Position numbers and translations under genes: made by a program
Notes under the pieces: model-generated
Told to the model about the DNA's origin: nothing
The model's input: only the letters and a program-made list of their open reading frames with translations
The model's database searches: none
Shown: positions 13,821 through 21,650 of the stretch, piece after piece
Layout: each line of letters starts with the position of its first letter
How positions within the stretch are numbered: the stretch's first letter is position 1
NCBI GenBank assembly: GCA_027022775.1
Contig: JALVXO010000277.1
Span: forward strand, 1 to 22,728
Source of the DNA: Campylobacteraceae bacterium
Lineage (GTDB): Bacteria > Campylobacterota > Campylobacteria > Campylobacterales > Sulfurovaceae
Direction of reading: 5' to 3'
Length of the DNA: 22,728 nt

Positions 13821-15068
13821 TTACAAGTTAATCAACCTTACAGGATTAATAAACTGTCCGTTTTTAGTTGCTTCAAAAATAAGTTTTCGTTTAACTTTGC
13901 CTATGACGCTTCCTTTTTTAACCCTGGAGCCAACTTTAAGAAATGGTGAAAATTTTGACAAATCTGCATAAATTGTATGCAAGCCGTTATCGTGTTTAAT
14001 TACCACAAGTTTGCCAAGCATACTGTTTTGCCCAATATATGCAACCTCTCCGTTTAAAACATTATAAACCCTTCTGTCTCCAACTTTAGAAATTAATGTC
14101 ACAGAGTCACTATGGGTTTTAATTTTATAAATCTGGTCAATAAACGTGCCGTAAGGTTTTATTATTTTTGGGCTTTTTAAAGGGGGAATAGTTTTAGGCC
14201 CTCTATATTTATATGTCGGTACTTTTGTATAAGATGTTCCATACTGTTTAACATCTTTAACAACTGCAACAGTAGAGACTTTTTTATGTTTTAAAGCTTT
14301 AATTTTTCTTTTTAATGTTCTTTCCCGCTCTCTTGCTGCTTTTAGCGCATCTTCTTTTAGCAAGTTTAATTTAGTCAAAGTTAATCTTATAACTGTTTGT
14401 CTTCTAAATATCTCTTTGAGTTTTTTGGAATACTCTTTCTCTTCTGCTGCCAGCTTATTTAACAGCTGCTGTTTCTTTTTTTTCTCTTTTAAATATAACC
14501 TCTTTTGTTCCTGCACATCTTTTATGCTTTTTGCTATTGCATCTCTTCTCGCAAGCAGATTTTTTTTAAGTGCATTTTTCTGTTCTATATTTCTAGAAAG
14601 CTTTAAAAGTTCTTTTTGGTTATAATCTTTGTATCTCTCATAAACCTCTTTTAAAACTATACTCTTTTCATTTTTTTCATCTGTTTTATTTTGCGCTATA
14701 ACACCTCCTAGCTGTTTTGATACCATTTGAGCAAACTCTTTTCTTTTCTCCTCTATATCTTTATCAAGCTCTTTTATAAACTTGTCTATCCCTTCTATTT
14801 CTGAAACAGATTTCTGATATCTCTTCTCTTCGCTTTTTAAATAACTGTCCAGCTTTTGCAGCTTCTTATCGTAAATCTCTATCTCTTTGCTTATTTTTTT
14901 AATTCTGGCTGCGATTTTTTGGAGCTGTTTGTTGGTTAAAACTCTCTCTTTCTTGGTATCTTCAAGTGAACTTTTAGATTGGCTTATCTGTTTAAAAAGT
15001 TCACTTGGCGATTTTTTCGCATCAACAGTTACAAGTGCGATTAAAAGAAAAAAGATGATTTTTTTCAT
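13821..15068 (-). CDS. EnvC-like murein hydrolase activator (coiled coil plus degenerate LytM/M23)
   Basis: A 415-residue exported protein: a signal peptide (1-17), a long Lys/Glu-rich coiled coil (about 20-262), a linker, then a LytM fold (about 305-413). Residues that bind zinc in active M23 peptidases are missing: the HxxxD aspartate position is V323, the YxHL histidine is D369 and the LHFE histidine is I397. The fold markers KHDNGLHTIYADLS and FINPV remain. This is the pattern of EnvC, which does not cut peptidoglycan itself but activates amidases when pulled by FtsEX. Its gene overlaps ftsX by four bases, directly after ftsE-ftsX, and an amidase gene lies at the end of the same series. 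It may be annotated elsewhere as an M23 peptidase. Confidence 0.87.
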   Translation of the reverse strand: MKKIIFFLLIALVTVDAKKSPSELFKQISQSKSSLEDTKKERVLTNKQLQKIAARIKKISKEIEIYDKKLQKLDSYLKSEEKRYQKSVSEIEGIDKFIKELDKDIEEKRKEFAQMVSKQLGGVIAQNKTDEKNEKSIVLKEVYERYKDYNQKELLKLSRNIEQKNALKKNLLARRDAIAKSIKDVQEQKRLYLKEKKKKQQLLNKLAAEEKEYSKKLKEIFRRQTVIRLTLTKLNLLKEDALKAARERERTLKRKIKALKHKKVSTVAVVKDVKQYGTSYTKVPTYKYRGPKTIPPLKSPKIIKPYGTFIDQIYKIKTHSDSVTLISKVGDRRVYNVLNGEVAYIGQNSMLGKLVVIKHDNGLHTIYADLSKFSPFLKVGSRVKKGSVIGKVKRKLIFEATKNGQFINPVRLINL

Positions 15069-15883
15069 CCTTCAGGAACCTCTCTTGATTTAAATGCTAC
15101 ATAAAATACCGAAATAATAACTATCACTATTGCCAATAAAAAAAGTAAAAAGAAATCGGAAATATTAAAAAGCAGATCCGGATTGTTTTTTATAAAATCA
15201 ACATCGCTAGTTTTTGCCCACTTGTTTTTAAAATAGATAAATAATCCCATATTTAAAATGGTTGCAATAAATGCATCTGTTAAAGCAACTTTAAACAAAA
15301 TGCCGCTTCTTAACATCATTGGCGCGCCAAATATTTCCATAATCTGCATACGCTCTTTGTGCGCAAGCTGCCAAACCTGCATCTGTTTTATTACAAGTAA
15401 AATACTAACTGCAAAAAGCATTACAATAAAAATGTTTAAAAGCATTTTTACAAGCTCAAACATACTGTGTTTAGAGTGGTAATTTTTGCCGAAAATCTCC
15501 ACATTTAAAATACCGTTAACTTTTTTAAGATTGTCTCTTATCTCTTTTAAATCTTTTAAAGAGAAATATTTTGTCAAATGGATACGGTAAAAATATGGCA
15601 AATCTTTCATAATTGCCGCAATTGCGGCATCTTGCATACCAGCAGTCACCTCTCTTGCAATCTCTTCCCTGTTCATCGGCTCCACCGTATCTATTCTATT
15701 ATCAATGCTTCTGACAAACGGAGTTTTTAAAGTCTTTTTGCTGACAACCAAAATTGCATACTCATTTTTAAGCTTATTTTCGTAAGAACTTGTAATTCTG
15801 TTAAAAACAAGTATGAACTCAATACCTATAAGCATTGCCATAAGCGGCAGTATAAACATTAAGTGCTCTTTAATGGACTTCAT
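15065..15883 (-). CDS. ftsX: Cell-division ABC transporter-like permease FtsX
   Basis: A 272-residue inner-membrane protein with the FtsX layout: TM1 at about 8-27, a periplasmic domain of about 115 residues (28-146), then TM2 (147-166), TM3 (195-218) and TM4 (243-264). FtsX does not transport; it passes the ATPase cycle of FtsE to a periplasmic hydrolase activator at the septum. It overlaps ftsE by 14 bp and the LytM gene by 4 bp. Sequence conservation of FtsX is low in general, so the call rests on topology plus the FtsE neighbour. Confidence 0.88.
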   Translation of the reverse strand: MKSIKEHLMFILPLMAMLIGIEFILVFNRITSSYENKLKNEYAILVVSKKTLKTPFVRSIDNRIDTVEPMNREEIAREVTAGMQDAAIAAIMKDLPYFYRIHLTKYFSLKDLKEIRDNLKKVNGILNVEIFGKNYHSKHSMFELVKMLLNIFIVMLFAVSILLVIKQMQVWQLAHKERMQIMEIFGAPMMLRSGILFKVALTDAFIATILNMGLFIYFKNKWAKTSDVDFIKNNPDLLFNISDFFLLFLLAIVIVIISVFYVAFKSREVPEG

Positions 15884-16544
15884 GAACCCCTCCGTTTTCT
15901 ATAATAAAATGGCGATACGGTATATTAAAAATTGTCGGTATTTTATGGGTAACTACTACCACTGTGGCATTTAGCTGGTCGCAGGCGTTTTCGAGCAAAT
16001 CCCATACAACGCCGGAAGAGAACTCATCGAGGTTTCCAGTAGGCTCATCAGCCAAAATCAGAAACGGATTTTTTGAAAGCGCTCTTGCGACACCGACTCT
16101 TTGCTGTTCCCCGCCGCTTAACTCAAGCGGATATTTATGTGCATGTTCAGAAAGTTTAACATGCGCAAGCAGCTTTTCTGCCTGAACCTTTTGGACATCG
16201 AGGCTGTAACCGGTAATAATTAGTGGCAGCACAACATTTTTCTCTACCGTCCACTCATTTATTAATTTATAATCTTGAAATACTATCCCCATATTTCGGC
16301 GAAGCTGCAGCAGCTGGTTGCGCTTGATTCTATTCATATCAAAGCCGCCTACGCTCAATTTGCCTTTATAAGGCTTAATCTGCCCATACATAGATTTAAG
16401 CAGGGTGGATTTTCCGCTGCCGCTTGGTCCTGTAATAAACACAAACTCCCCCTGCTCTATTGTAAAAGTAGCATCATTAATTACAACCGTTTTGCCTTTA
16501 TCGTAAGCCAAAGTTAAACTGTTCGCCGAAATTACATTAGCCAT
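15870..16544 (-). CDS. ftsE: Cell-division ATP-binding protein FtsE
   Basis: A 224-residue ABC ATPase: Walker A GPSGSGKS (39-46), Q-loop near Q90, signature LSGGEQQR (142-149), Walker B FLILADEP (161-168) and H-loop H200. Its position immediately before ftsX and a LytM coiled-coil gene identifies it as FtsE rather than another small ATPase such as LolD. It drives septal peptidoglycan hydrolysis from the cytoplasmic side. The ATG overlaps the end of trmB by 8 bp. Confidence 0.92.
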   Translation of the reverse strand: MANVISANSLTLAYDKGKTVVINDATFTIEQGEFVFITGPSGSGKSTLLKSMYGQIKPYKGKLSVGGFDMNRIKRNQLLQLRRNMGIVFQDYKLINEWTVEKNVVLPLIITGYSLDVQKVQAEKLLAHVKLSEHAHKYPLELSGGEQQRVGVARALSKNPFLILADEPTGNLDEFSSGVVWDLLENACDQLNATVVVVTHKIPTIFNIPYRHFIIENGGVHEVH

Positions 16545-17688
16545 TTTTCAATACCTCTTTTATTAATTTATGCGCCTTATAGTTTACAAGGCTCTTAACC
16601 GGCAGAGTCGGCAGATAGTAACTCTTTTTATCTACCACTATCATCTTTTTCTCCGGCGTGTTAAATCCGCCAAAGGAACACTCTGCTACAAAACCTCTGC
16701 TGTTGACAATATCATATTTAGCTCCAAAATGGACAAAAAAATCATCCTTAACAATATTTTTGCGTGTAATTTTAGCGTTTATATTTAAATTTTCAAGAGT
16801 AAAGTCGATATTTAACTCTTTAACTTTAGACTCTTCTAAAGAGTCCAAAGTTAAAGTGTAAATATCTTTATCCATTTTTCGCCATCTGGCTTCGTATTTG
16901 CTTACAATTGGAATATCTATATTTTTTTCCACTTTAAAGCTGCTCTGCTTTAACGAGCTAAAAAGTTCCAGCGAATATTCAAAATAGTTTTGAGAATCGG
17001 TTCTTAACTCCAGTTTTCCCCTTTTTTTAAGTACTCTTAACGCCTCATTAATGAAAGCTTTGCTAATTACCCTTCTGTGCGGCTTTTTATCCCACGGCAC
17101 AGGAAAGTGAACATATATTGTATCTAAAATATTTGACGGCAGCATTTCAAGCAGCAGTCTGGCATCGTAATTTGCCACCCAGATATTTTTAATCCCCTGA
17201 AGATTTATCTGTTTTAAAAGCTGATTGATAGATGCTGAATGTATCTCTATACCGATAAAAAGGGTATCGCTCTCCTCTTTTGCCCGGTATAGAAGATGTC
17301 TTCCGCTTCCAAATCCGACTTCTAGCTTTATCTTTTTAAAATCTGTTTTAAAATTGTAAAAATCTTCTATAGATTTAAAAAACTCATCCGCAATTTTGGG
17401 CTTATTGGGTTTTGGCGCGGTGTTAGCGTGCAAAACCTCCAGATTAAGCTCTTTTGCAAAACGGTTTAACACATCTTTAAGCAGCGCTGTATCGGAGCCT
17501 TTGGTGATTTTATTCGGTTTAACCAGATATTCCCCGTCTCGTTTTATTATATCCAAAAAAAGCTCGCTTTTTGGGGTTTTAATTAAAACAATCTCTTTTT
17601 TCTCCCCAATAGCCCTAAAGCGTATAAAATCGCCGGCAGCTGCATCGATTATTTCTGTGTTAAACGGTTTTACTTTAATATGCGGCAT
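16537..17688 (-). CDS. trmB: tRNA (guanine-N7-)-methyltransferase, long form
   Basis: Methylates G46 of tRNAs with SAM. The SAM-binding motif EVGFGSGRH (123-131), GIEIH (146-150) and the TrmB-specific FPVPWDKKPHRR (195-206) with following RGKLELRTDS are clear. At 383 residues it is much longer than E. coli TrmB (239), with about 100 extra N-terminal and about 90 extra C-terminal residues of unknown role; the C. jejuni protein is of similar length as I recall, so this is a phylum trait. Its start shares one base with the upstream stop (TAATG), and its end overlaps ftsE. Confidence 0.93.
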   Translation of the reverse strand: MPHIKVKPFNTEIIDAAAGDFIRFRAIGEKKEIVLIKTPKSELFLDIIKRDGEYLVKPNKITKGSDTALLKDVLNRFAKELNLEVLHANTAPKPNKPKIADEFFKSIEDFYNFKTDFKKIKLEVGFGSGRHLLYRAKEESDTLFIGIEIHSASINQLLKQINLQGIKNIWVANYDARLLLEMLPSNILDTIYVHFPVPWDKKPHRRVISKAFINEALRVLKKRGKLELRTDSQNYFEYSLELFSSLKQSSFKVEKNIDIPIVSKYEARWRKMDKDIYTLTLDSLEESKVKELNIDFTLENLNINAKITRKNIVKDDFFVHFGAKYDIVNSRGFVAECSFGGFNTPEKKMIVVDKKSYYLPTLPVKSLVNYKAHKLIKEVLKNG

Positions 17689-18368
17689 TATCTCACCTCC
17701 ACACTTAATACATTGCTTGGCAAAGAAGCCATTTCACTGGCATCTTCGGCAAATATACGGTAATCGTATTTAAAGCCTCTTGGTGCGGTTGTATCTATAA
17801 ATTCAGGCATAAGCCGCCCTTTTACAGTATCTAAATAAAACCACCTTCTGTCGGTTGATTTTTTTCTCTGAATGATATATCTAACCACCATAGTTGAAGA
17901 GTGAGGAACCCAAAGCAGTTTTACCGTCCCTTTTGCAACCAGTTTAGCCTCTACCAGTTTTACCGCTTTGTAAGGCGGTTTGGTTTTTACCGGCACAACA
18001 TCTCCATATAGTGATTCGGTCAATCCGCTGGATGTGGTAAAGGTGTAAAAATATTTGGTATTTGGTTTAATTTTAGTATCCACAAAGTGGGTAGCAAAAC
18101 GGCTGGAGACCGCTCCTATTTTTTCATAAACCTGTTTTAAGCCTTTTCTTGCTTCTGCCCTGTAAATATTTATGCCTGTAACTCTTGGGTCGTAAGCAAC
18201 GCTTTTCCACTCAAAGCCTACACTGTTTCTATCGGTTACAACCTTTACACCCCTTACTTTTGGCAAAGAGTAATCGGTAAAAAAAGCACTTGCTGCAACA
18301 GTTGCCGCTACGCTTAATGCAGCAATTTTAAAAGCGCTCTTTAATACTCTGCTTTGTAAGTTTTTCAT
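17688..18368 (-). CDS. Exported fibronectin type III-repeat protein
   Basis: A 226-residue protein with an N-terminal hydrophobic segment (about 10-30), signal peptide or anchor without a lipobox cysteine. It continues with two FnIII-like beta domains (about 35-129 and 133-226), each showing the W/L...Y pattern (FEWKS...NIYR and LLWVP...YIIQR). A role in surface or envelope binding is plausible; nothing catalytic is visible. The start is set at the ATG at 18368, with AAGG upstream, rather than the GTG five codons earlier. It lies within the end of rluD (41-bp overlap). C. jejuni has an FnIII-domain protein gene between trmB and an rluD-type gene in the same order as I recall. Confidence 0.82.
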   Translation of the reverse strand: MKNLQSRVLKSAFKIAALSVAATVAASAFFTDYSLPKVRGVKVVTDRNSVGFEWKSVAYDPRVTGINIYRAEARKGLKQVYEKIGAVSSRFATHFVDTKIKPNTKYFYTFTTSSGLTESLYGDVVPVKTKPPYKAVKLVEAKLVAKGTVKLLWVPHSSTMVVRYIIQRKKSTDRRWFYLDTVKGRLMPEFIDTTAPRGFKYDYRIFAEDASEMASLPSNVLSVEVR

Positions 18369-19278
18369 ACTCCAAACCTTCACTGTTAAAATTCTCTGCT
18401 ATATACTTTCTCATATCTTCAAAAAGAGGTGCTATAACCTCAACCTTTTGGCCGCTTCTAGGATGTACAAAATATAGCAAATAAGCGTGTAAAAATATTC
18501 TGTGCTTTATTTTTGCACTTCTTGGCGCATAGAGGCTGTCGCCTAAAATATATCTGTTTAATGCGCCTAGATGAACCCTAATCTGGTGGGTTCTGCCACT
18601 AAAAAGCTTTGCAGCTATCAGCTCCTCTTTTTTGGCATTTTGCGCTATCTTTGCAAATGCTGTTTTTGCCTCTCTTCCGCCCTCTACAATTGCCATTTTA
18701 AGGCGGTTTTTCGGATTTCTTGCAATCGGTTTTTCTACAACCGTATCCCCTTTTAGCGCCATATTTATAACTGCCAGATAGTAGCGCCCCATGGTTCTAT
18801 CTTGCAGCTGTCTGCTTAAATTCTCATGCGCAAAATTGCTTTTTGCTATTAAAATTGCACCGCTTGTATCTTTGTCAAGCCGGTGAACAATGCCGTTTCG
18901 CTCTTCACCGCTTATGGTAGAGAGACGGATATTCTGCTCTCTCAGCCAATCCACCAGTGTCGGCTCTTTTACCGATGGTGCCGGATGCACCACCAAATTT
19001 GCCGGTTTGTTTATTACTAAAATATCATCATCTTCATAAAGGCGCTCAATTTCTAAATTTACCTTTTTAAATTCCGCTTTTGACGCCTCTAAAAAGCGGT
19101 ATTTAACCTCTTGCCCGCTTTGAACCCTGTAAGAGGTTTTGGCAACTGTTTTGCCATCAACCTCAACAAGTCCCTCTTTTATAAGTTTCTCAACTTGATT
19201 GCGGCTTTTTTTTAACTTAAGTGAGAGCACTTTATCCAATCTGCCCTCTTCTTTGCAAATAAATTTACCGCTATCCAC
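18328..19278 (-). CDS. rluD: RluA/RluD-family 23S rRNA pseudouridine synthase
   Basis: A 316-residue RluA-family enzyme that isomerises uridines in RNA. An S4 domain (about 12-60) precedes the catalytic domain with HRLDKDTSG at 132-140 (catalytic D135). INKPANLVVHPA (89-100) and SGRTHQIRVHL are family signatures. The start is GTG at 19278, because GGAGG stands seven bases upstream; an upstream ATG at 19314 would add 12 unlikely residues and lacks a ribosome site. The exact uridines modified are not decidable here; RluD type (helix 69) is likely but RluC type is possible. It is the first gene of the minus-strand series. Confidence 0.88.
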   Translation of the reverse strand: MDSGKFICKEEGRLDKVLSLKLKKSRNQVEKLIKEGLVEVDGKTVAKTSYRVQSGQEVKYRFLEASKAEFKKVNLEIERLYEDDDILVINKPANLVVHPAPSVKEPTLVDWLREQNIRLSTISGEERNGIVHRLDKDTSGAILIAKSNFAHENLSRQLQDRTMGRYYLAVINMALKGDTVVEKPIARNPKNRLKMAIVEGGREAKTAFAKIAQNAKKEELIAAKLFSGRTHQIRVHLGALNRYILGDSLYAPRSAKIKHRIFLHAYLLYFVHPRSGQKVEVIAPLFEDMRKYIAENFNSEGLEYEKLTKQSIKERF

Positions 19279-19458
19279 AAGCCGACCTCCAAATAGATAT
19301 TTAAAGAATAACATAAAAATGTTTAATCATATATTAAAAAATATAACAAAGTTAAAATTATTTAATATATCAACCGAAAAAGTAATGAATTAATGGTCAT
19401 ATTAACTGTACCTCAATTTTGTATGCCTTGTTGCTTTCTTTTTAAAAAAAATATCTGC

Positions 19459-19464
19459 TATACT
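19459..19464 (+). promoter_or_regulatory. -10 element upstream of the methyltransferase gene
   Basis: TGCTATACT at 19456-19464 gives an extended -10, 36 bases before the TTG start at 19501, in the AT-rich divergent gap between rluD and the methyltransferase. No matching -35 at 16-18 bases. Apart from this, the 222-bp gap (19279-19500) shows nothing I can support. Confidence 0.45.
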
Positions 19465-19500
19465 TTTAAATTTAAAACTGTTAAGGATAAAGGAAATAAT

Positions 19501-20397
19501 TTGCAAAAAGTGCTAGAGATTGTAAAAAACAACTCTGTAAATTTAAATTCTGAATTTAAAAGACTCTTTCATGGAAGAGGAAAATGTTTTTCAGGTTACG
19601 AAGATATAACTATCGATTCAATCGATACAGTTTTATACATTCAAGCTTACAAAGAGATTGAATATAAAGATGAATTAATACAATTGTTTAAAGAATTTAT
19701 TAAAACCAGCAGACATAAAACTTTGTTATTTAAAAGCAGATACAATAACAAACTAGAAATATTCACTGGTAAATTGGGAGAAAACACTTATGCCATCGAG
19801 AGAGGTATAAAATTTCTTTTGGATTTTAACAACCAAAATATAGGTTATTTTGGAGATATGAAAAATGGCAGAAGTTACATAGAGAGTGTTGCTAAAAATA
19901 AAAAGGTTTTAAATCTGTTTGCTTACAGCTGCGGTTTTAGCCTATTTGCAAAAAGAGGCGGAGCCAGACGGGTTATAAATGTGGATATGAGCAAAAGCGC
20001 GCTGGCAAGAGGAATGAAAAACCATGCTGTAAACGGTTTTTCTAAAGGGGTATCATACTGGCATCTGGATATTTTAAAATCGTTTCCTAAATTAAAAAGA
20101 GAAGCGCCTTACGACATAATTGTTATAGATCCGCCTACTTTTCAAAAAGGGAGCTTTGAGATAGAAAAAGATTATGCAAAAATAGTAAAAAAACTGCCTG
20201 AATTGTCAGCTGAAAACGCAATAGTAATAAGCGCTTTAAACACACCATATTTAGATTACAGCTTTTTAGACAGACTGTATAAAGAGCATGCCGATTTTAT
20301 TAAAATAAAAGAGATTGAACCGGTAAAAGAGTATTGCAATAAAAAAGCGCAAGAGGGTCTTAAAATTGCAGTTTATAAAGCCATTAAAAGAATTTAA
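19501..20397 (+). CDS. Class I SAM-dependent methyltransferase (RlmI-like)
   Basis: A 298-residue methyltransferase. Motif I is VLNLFAYSCGFS (136-147), an acidic residue follows at NVDMSK (160-165), and DPPTF (210-214) is the motif IV typical of RlmI/RlmK-like enzymes that methylate cytosine or guanine in 23S rRNA. A start at the TTG (19501) is preferred because AAAGGA lies six to seven bases upstream and the family N-terminus (LFHGRG, 22-27) follows at a normal distance. The longer frame from 19393 adds a Cys/Phe-rich stretch unlike the family and would span the promoter. The stop codon lies inside a perfect hairpin shared with the convergent superoxide reductase gene. The target is not certain. 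Confidence 0.82.
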   Translation: MQKVLEIVKNNSVNLNSEFKRLFHGRGKCFSGYEDITIDSIDTVLYIQAYKEIEYKDELIQLFKEFIKTSRHKTLLFKSRYNNKLEIFTGKLGENTYAIERGIKFLLDFNNQNIGYFGDMKNGRSYIESVAKNKKVLNLFAYSCGFSLFAKRGGARRVINVDMSKSALARGMKNHAVNGFSKGVSYWHLDILKSFPKLKREAPYDIIVIDPPTFQKGSFEIEKDYAKIVKKLPELSAENAIVISALNTPYLDYSFLDRLYKEHADFIKIKEIEPVKEYCNKKAQEGLKIAVYKAIKRI

Positions 20398-20408
20398 TGG
20401 CTTTATAA
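20373..20408. terminator. Bidirectional hairpin between convergent genes
   Basis: TTATAAAGCCATTAAA (20373-20388) and TTTAATGGCTTTATAA (20393-20408) are a perfect 16-bp inverted repeat with a 4-base loop. It contains the methyltransferase stop codon and ends two bases before the superoxide reductase stop codon. Its A/T outer stem can supply the U-rich end for either direction. Confidence 0.75.
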
Positions 20409-20410
20409 GG

Positions 20411-20797
20411 TTATTCTGTTACTTCTACCTCTACAGTTGGGCCTTCCCACACGCCATGTTTTGTGCAGTAAGCCATTGCTGTCAGTTTAAGTTTGCTTTT
20501 TGTTGGTCTAATGTAAAATGTAACTTTTGCATGAGATTTCTCATTTCCAAAAGTTCCCGGAACAAAACTTGTATGTGCCAGTTTGGTTTCTCCGTCAAAA
20601 AGTGTGATAGATTCAATATAGTGGTCAAAATCATCCGGGTGAGTATACTCTTGACCCATTTGAACTGTCACTTCAAAAAGTTCCCCTTTTTTAGCTGTTT
20701 CTGCACAGCTTACAAATGGAGAATGTCTGTCGATGTAATCTTTTTTAGCCTCTCTGTCGATTTCTGAAATGTCTTGGTATTTATTGATAGTTGGCAT
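20411..20797 (-). CDS. Superoxide reductase, neelaredoxin type
   Basis: A 128-residue, one-iron superoxide reductase that reduces superoxide to hydrogen peroxide without making oxygen, typical of anaerobes and microaerophiles. The Fe(His)4Cys ligands are visible: H25 (RHSPF), H53 (YTHP), H59 (DHYI), C111 and H114 (YCTKHGVW). There is no N-terminal desulforedoxin domain, so it is the class II form. The usual EKH motif before the first histidine is D23-R24-H25 here. It has its own TATAAT and lies downstream of the haem-protein genes, with a terminator between them, so it is probably transcribed alone. Confidence 0.92.
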   Translation of the reverse strand: MPTINKYQDISEIDREAKKDYIDRHSPFVSCAETAKKGELFEVTVQMGQEYTHPDDFDHYIESITLFDGETKLAHTSFVPGTFGNEKSHAKVTFYIRPTKSKLKLTAMAYCTKHGVWEGPTVEVEVTE

Positions 20798-20828
20798 TTT
20801 CTTTCCTTTATTTGGTTTTTGTAAGGCT

Positions 20829-20834
20829 ATTATA
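20829..20834 (-). promoter_or_regulatory. -10 element of the superoxide reductase promoter
   Basis: Minus-strand TGTTATAAT (extended -10), 32 bases upstream of the ATG at 20797, with a purine-rich AAAGGAAAG ribosome site in between. The upstream hairpin at 20849-20873 covers the -35 region and could double as an operator. Confidence 0.6.
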
Positions 20835-20848
20835 ACATAAAAAAATTC

Positions 20849-20873
20849 AAATAGGATAAATTTTGTCCTATTT
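20849..20873 (-). terminator. Terminator of the haem-protein operon, overlapping the next promoter
   Basis: On the minus strand AAATAGGA pairs with TCCTATTT around a 9-base loop, and TTTGAATTTTTTT follows, starting directly at the stop codon of the haem protein. This is a good intrinsic terminator. Its core, TAGGATAAATTTTGTCCTA, is also a 19-bp near-palindrome sitting over the -35 region of the superoxide reductase promoter. Confidence 0.65.
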
Positions 20874-21315
20874 AATCCTCTTTAATTAAACTTTGTGCCC
20901 AATCGTGTAAAATCTTCTCTTGCTCTTTAGTAAGCCTGGCATTTTTGTGAAAGAGCAGATATTCAGGCGGCGGCATGGTTTTTATTTTTAAAGTTTGCAC
21001 TATACCTTCATAAATTTTCTGTTTTTTCTTTTCGTCATATTTATTAAAAATAGAAAAATTAAGCCATGCGCGCCCATTTTTTATATTTGAGTGCACAGCT
21101 ATAGACATTGGTGAAATATTGCCATACCATGGCATTTTTGTCTCATTTGAGTGGCAGTCGTAACAGCTGGTTTTTAATATTGCCATTACCTCTTTTGGAG
21201 CTTTTATCTCATCAGCTTTTGTCGCTTTGGGGGCGGGAGGTATCTTAATTTGAACAAATTGCAAAACTAAAACGGTGCCTAAAGTCCAGCCTACTATATG
21301 CAGCAGGGTTTTCAC
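20872..21315 (-). CDS. Small membrane-anchored haem-binding protein (Haem_bd-like)
   Basis: A 147-residue protein with one N-terminal membrane segment (about 5-23), a Pro/Ala/Lys linker, then a single c-type haem site, C51-YD-C54-H55, within a domain like the Haem_bd family (CYDCHSNETKMPWYGNISPM). The remainder is helical, including the conserved MPPPEY (about 113-118). It faces the periplasm; the redox partner is unknown. Its ATG overlaps the stop of the DUF2892 gene by four bases, so the two are co-expressed. An electron-transfer or haem-sensing role is inference. Confidence 0.82.
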   Translation of the reverse strand: MKTLLHIVGWTLGTVLVLQFVQIKIPPAPKATKADEIKAPKEVMAILKTSCYDCHSNETKMPWYGNISPMSIAVHSNIKNGRAWLNFSIFNKYDEKKKQKIYEGIVQTLKIKTMPPPEYLLFHKNARLTKEQEKILHDWAQSLIKED

Positions 21316-21515
21316 TCTTTATCCTTGCCCAAAATTGTGCACTGCCCTGTTATTGCACACGCCGGACAAAATCCTATAATGCCTGCAATTAAAGGAATTA
21401 TACCCAAATAGAACCATTTAATACCGGTATAAACACCTGCCCCTATTAAAACCAATCCTAAAACAATTCTAAAAGGTCTGCAGATTTTTGCCATTTTTTT
21501 TGCGTTTATTGCCAT
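21312..21515 (-). CDS. DUF2892-type small membrane protein
   Basis: A 67-residue protein with two hydrophobic segments (about 15-30 and 33-50) and the pattern IGFCPACAITGQCTILG at the end, as in the DUF2892 (YgaP membrane domain-like) family. Cysteines are C12, C50, C53 and C59. Such domains often accompany rhodanese or redox proteins, but no function is established. AAGGAG precedes the ATG. It is the first gene of a two-gene unit with the haem protein. A TATTAT at 21556-21551 (minus) could be its -10. Confidence 0.78.
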   Translation of the reverse strand: MAINAKKMAKICRPFRIVLGLVLIGAGVYTGIKWFYLGIIPLIAGIIGFCPACAITGQCTILGKDKE

Positions 21516-21579
21516 TATTATTCTCCTTTTACGGTTGATATAGGAGTTAAATAATACAATTTATTTATTAAAAAAAGAT

Positions 21580-21640
21580 TAAACCCAAAATTTGCATTAG
21601 CCAACACATCTGATGCACCTTCTAATGCAAAATTTGGGTT
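21580..21640. repeat. 61-bp palindromic repeat, copy 2 (after dusB)
   Basis: The arms AACCCAAAATTTGCATTAG (21582-21600) and its inverse (21622-21640) differ at one position, around a 21-base centre with CATCTGATG. The unit is the inverse of 12880-12940 (57/61). It starts 10 bases after the dusB stop on the transcribed strand and could serve as dusB's 3' hairpin. Confidence 0.75.
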
Positions 21641-21650
21641 AAACTATTTT

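Noticed and set aside
13821..15068. Active M23 zinc peptidase
   Set aside because: The HxxxD aspartate, the YxHL histidine and the LHFE histidine are replaced, so an activator role fits better.
19279..19314. ATG start for the pseudouridine synthase at 19314
   Set aside because: GGAGG lies between it and the GTG at 19278, at the correct distance for the GTG only.
19393..19500. N-terminal extension of the methyltransferase from ATG 19393
   Set aside because: The added residues are unlike the family, and the stretch holds a TATACT -10 followed by a ribosome site in front of TTG 19501.
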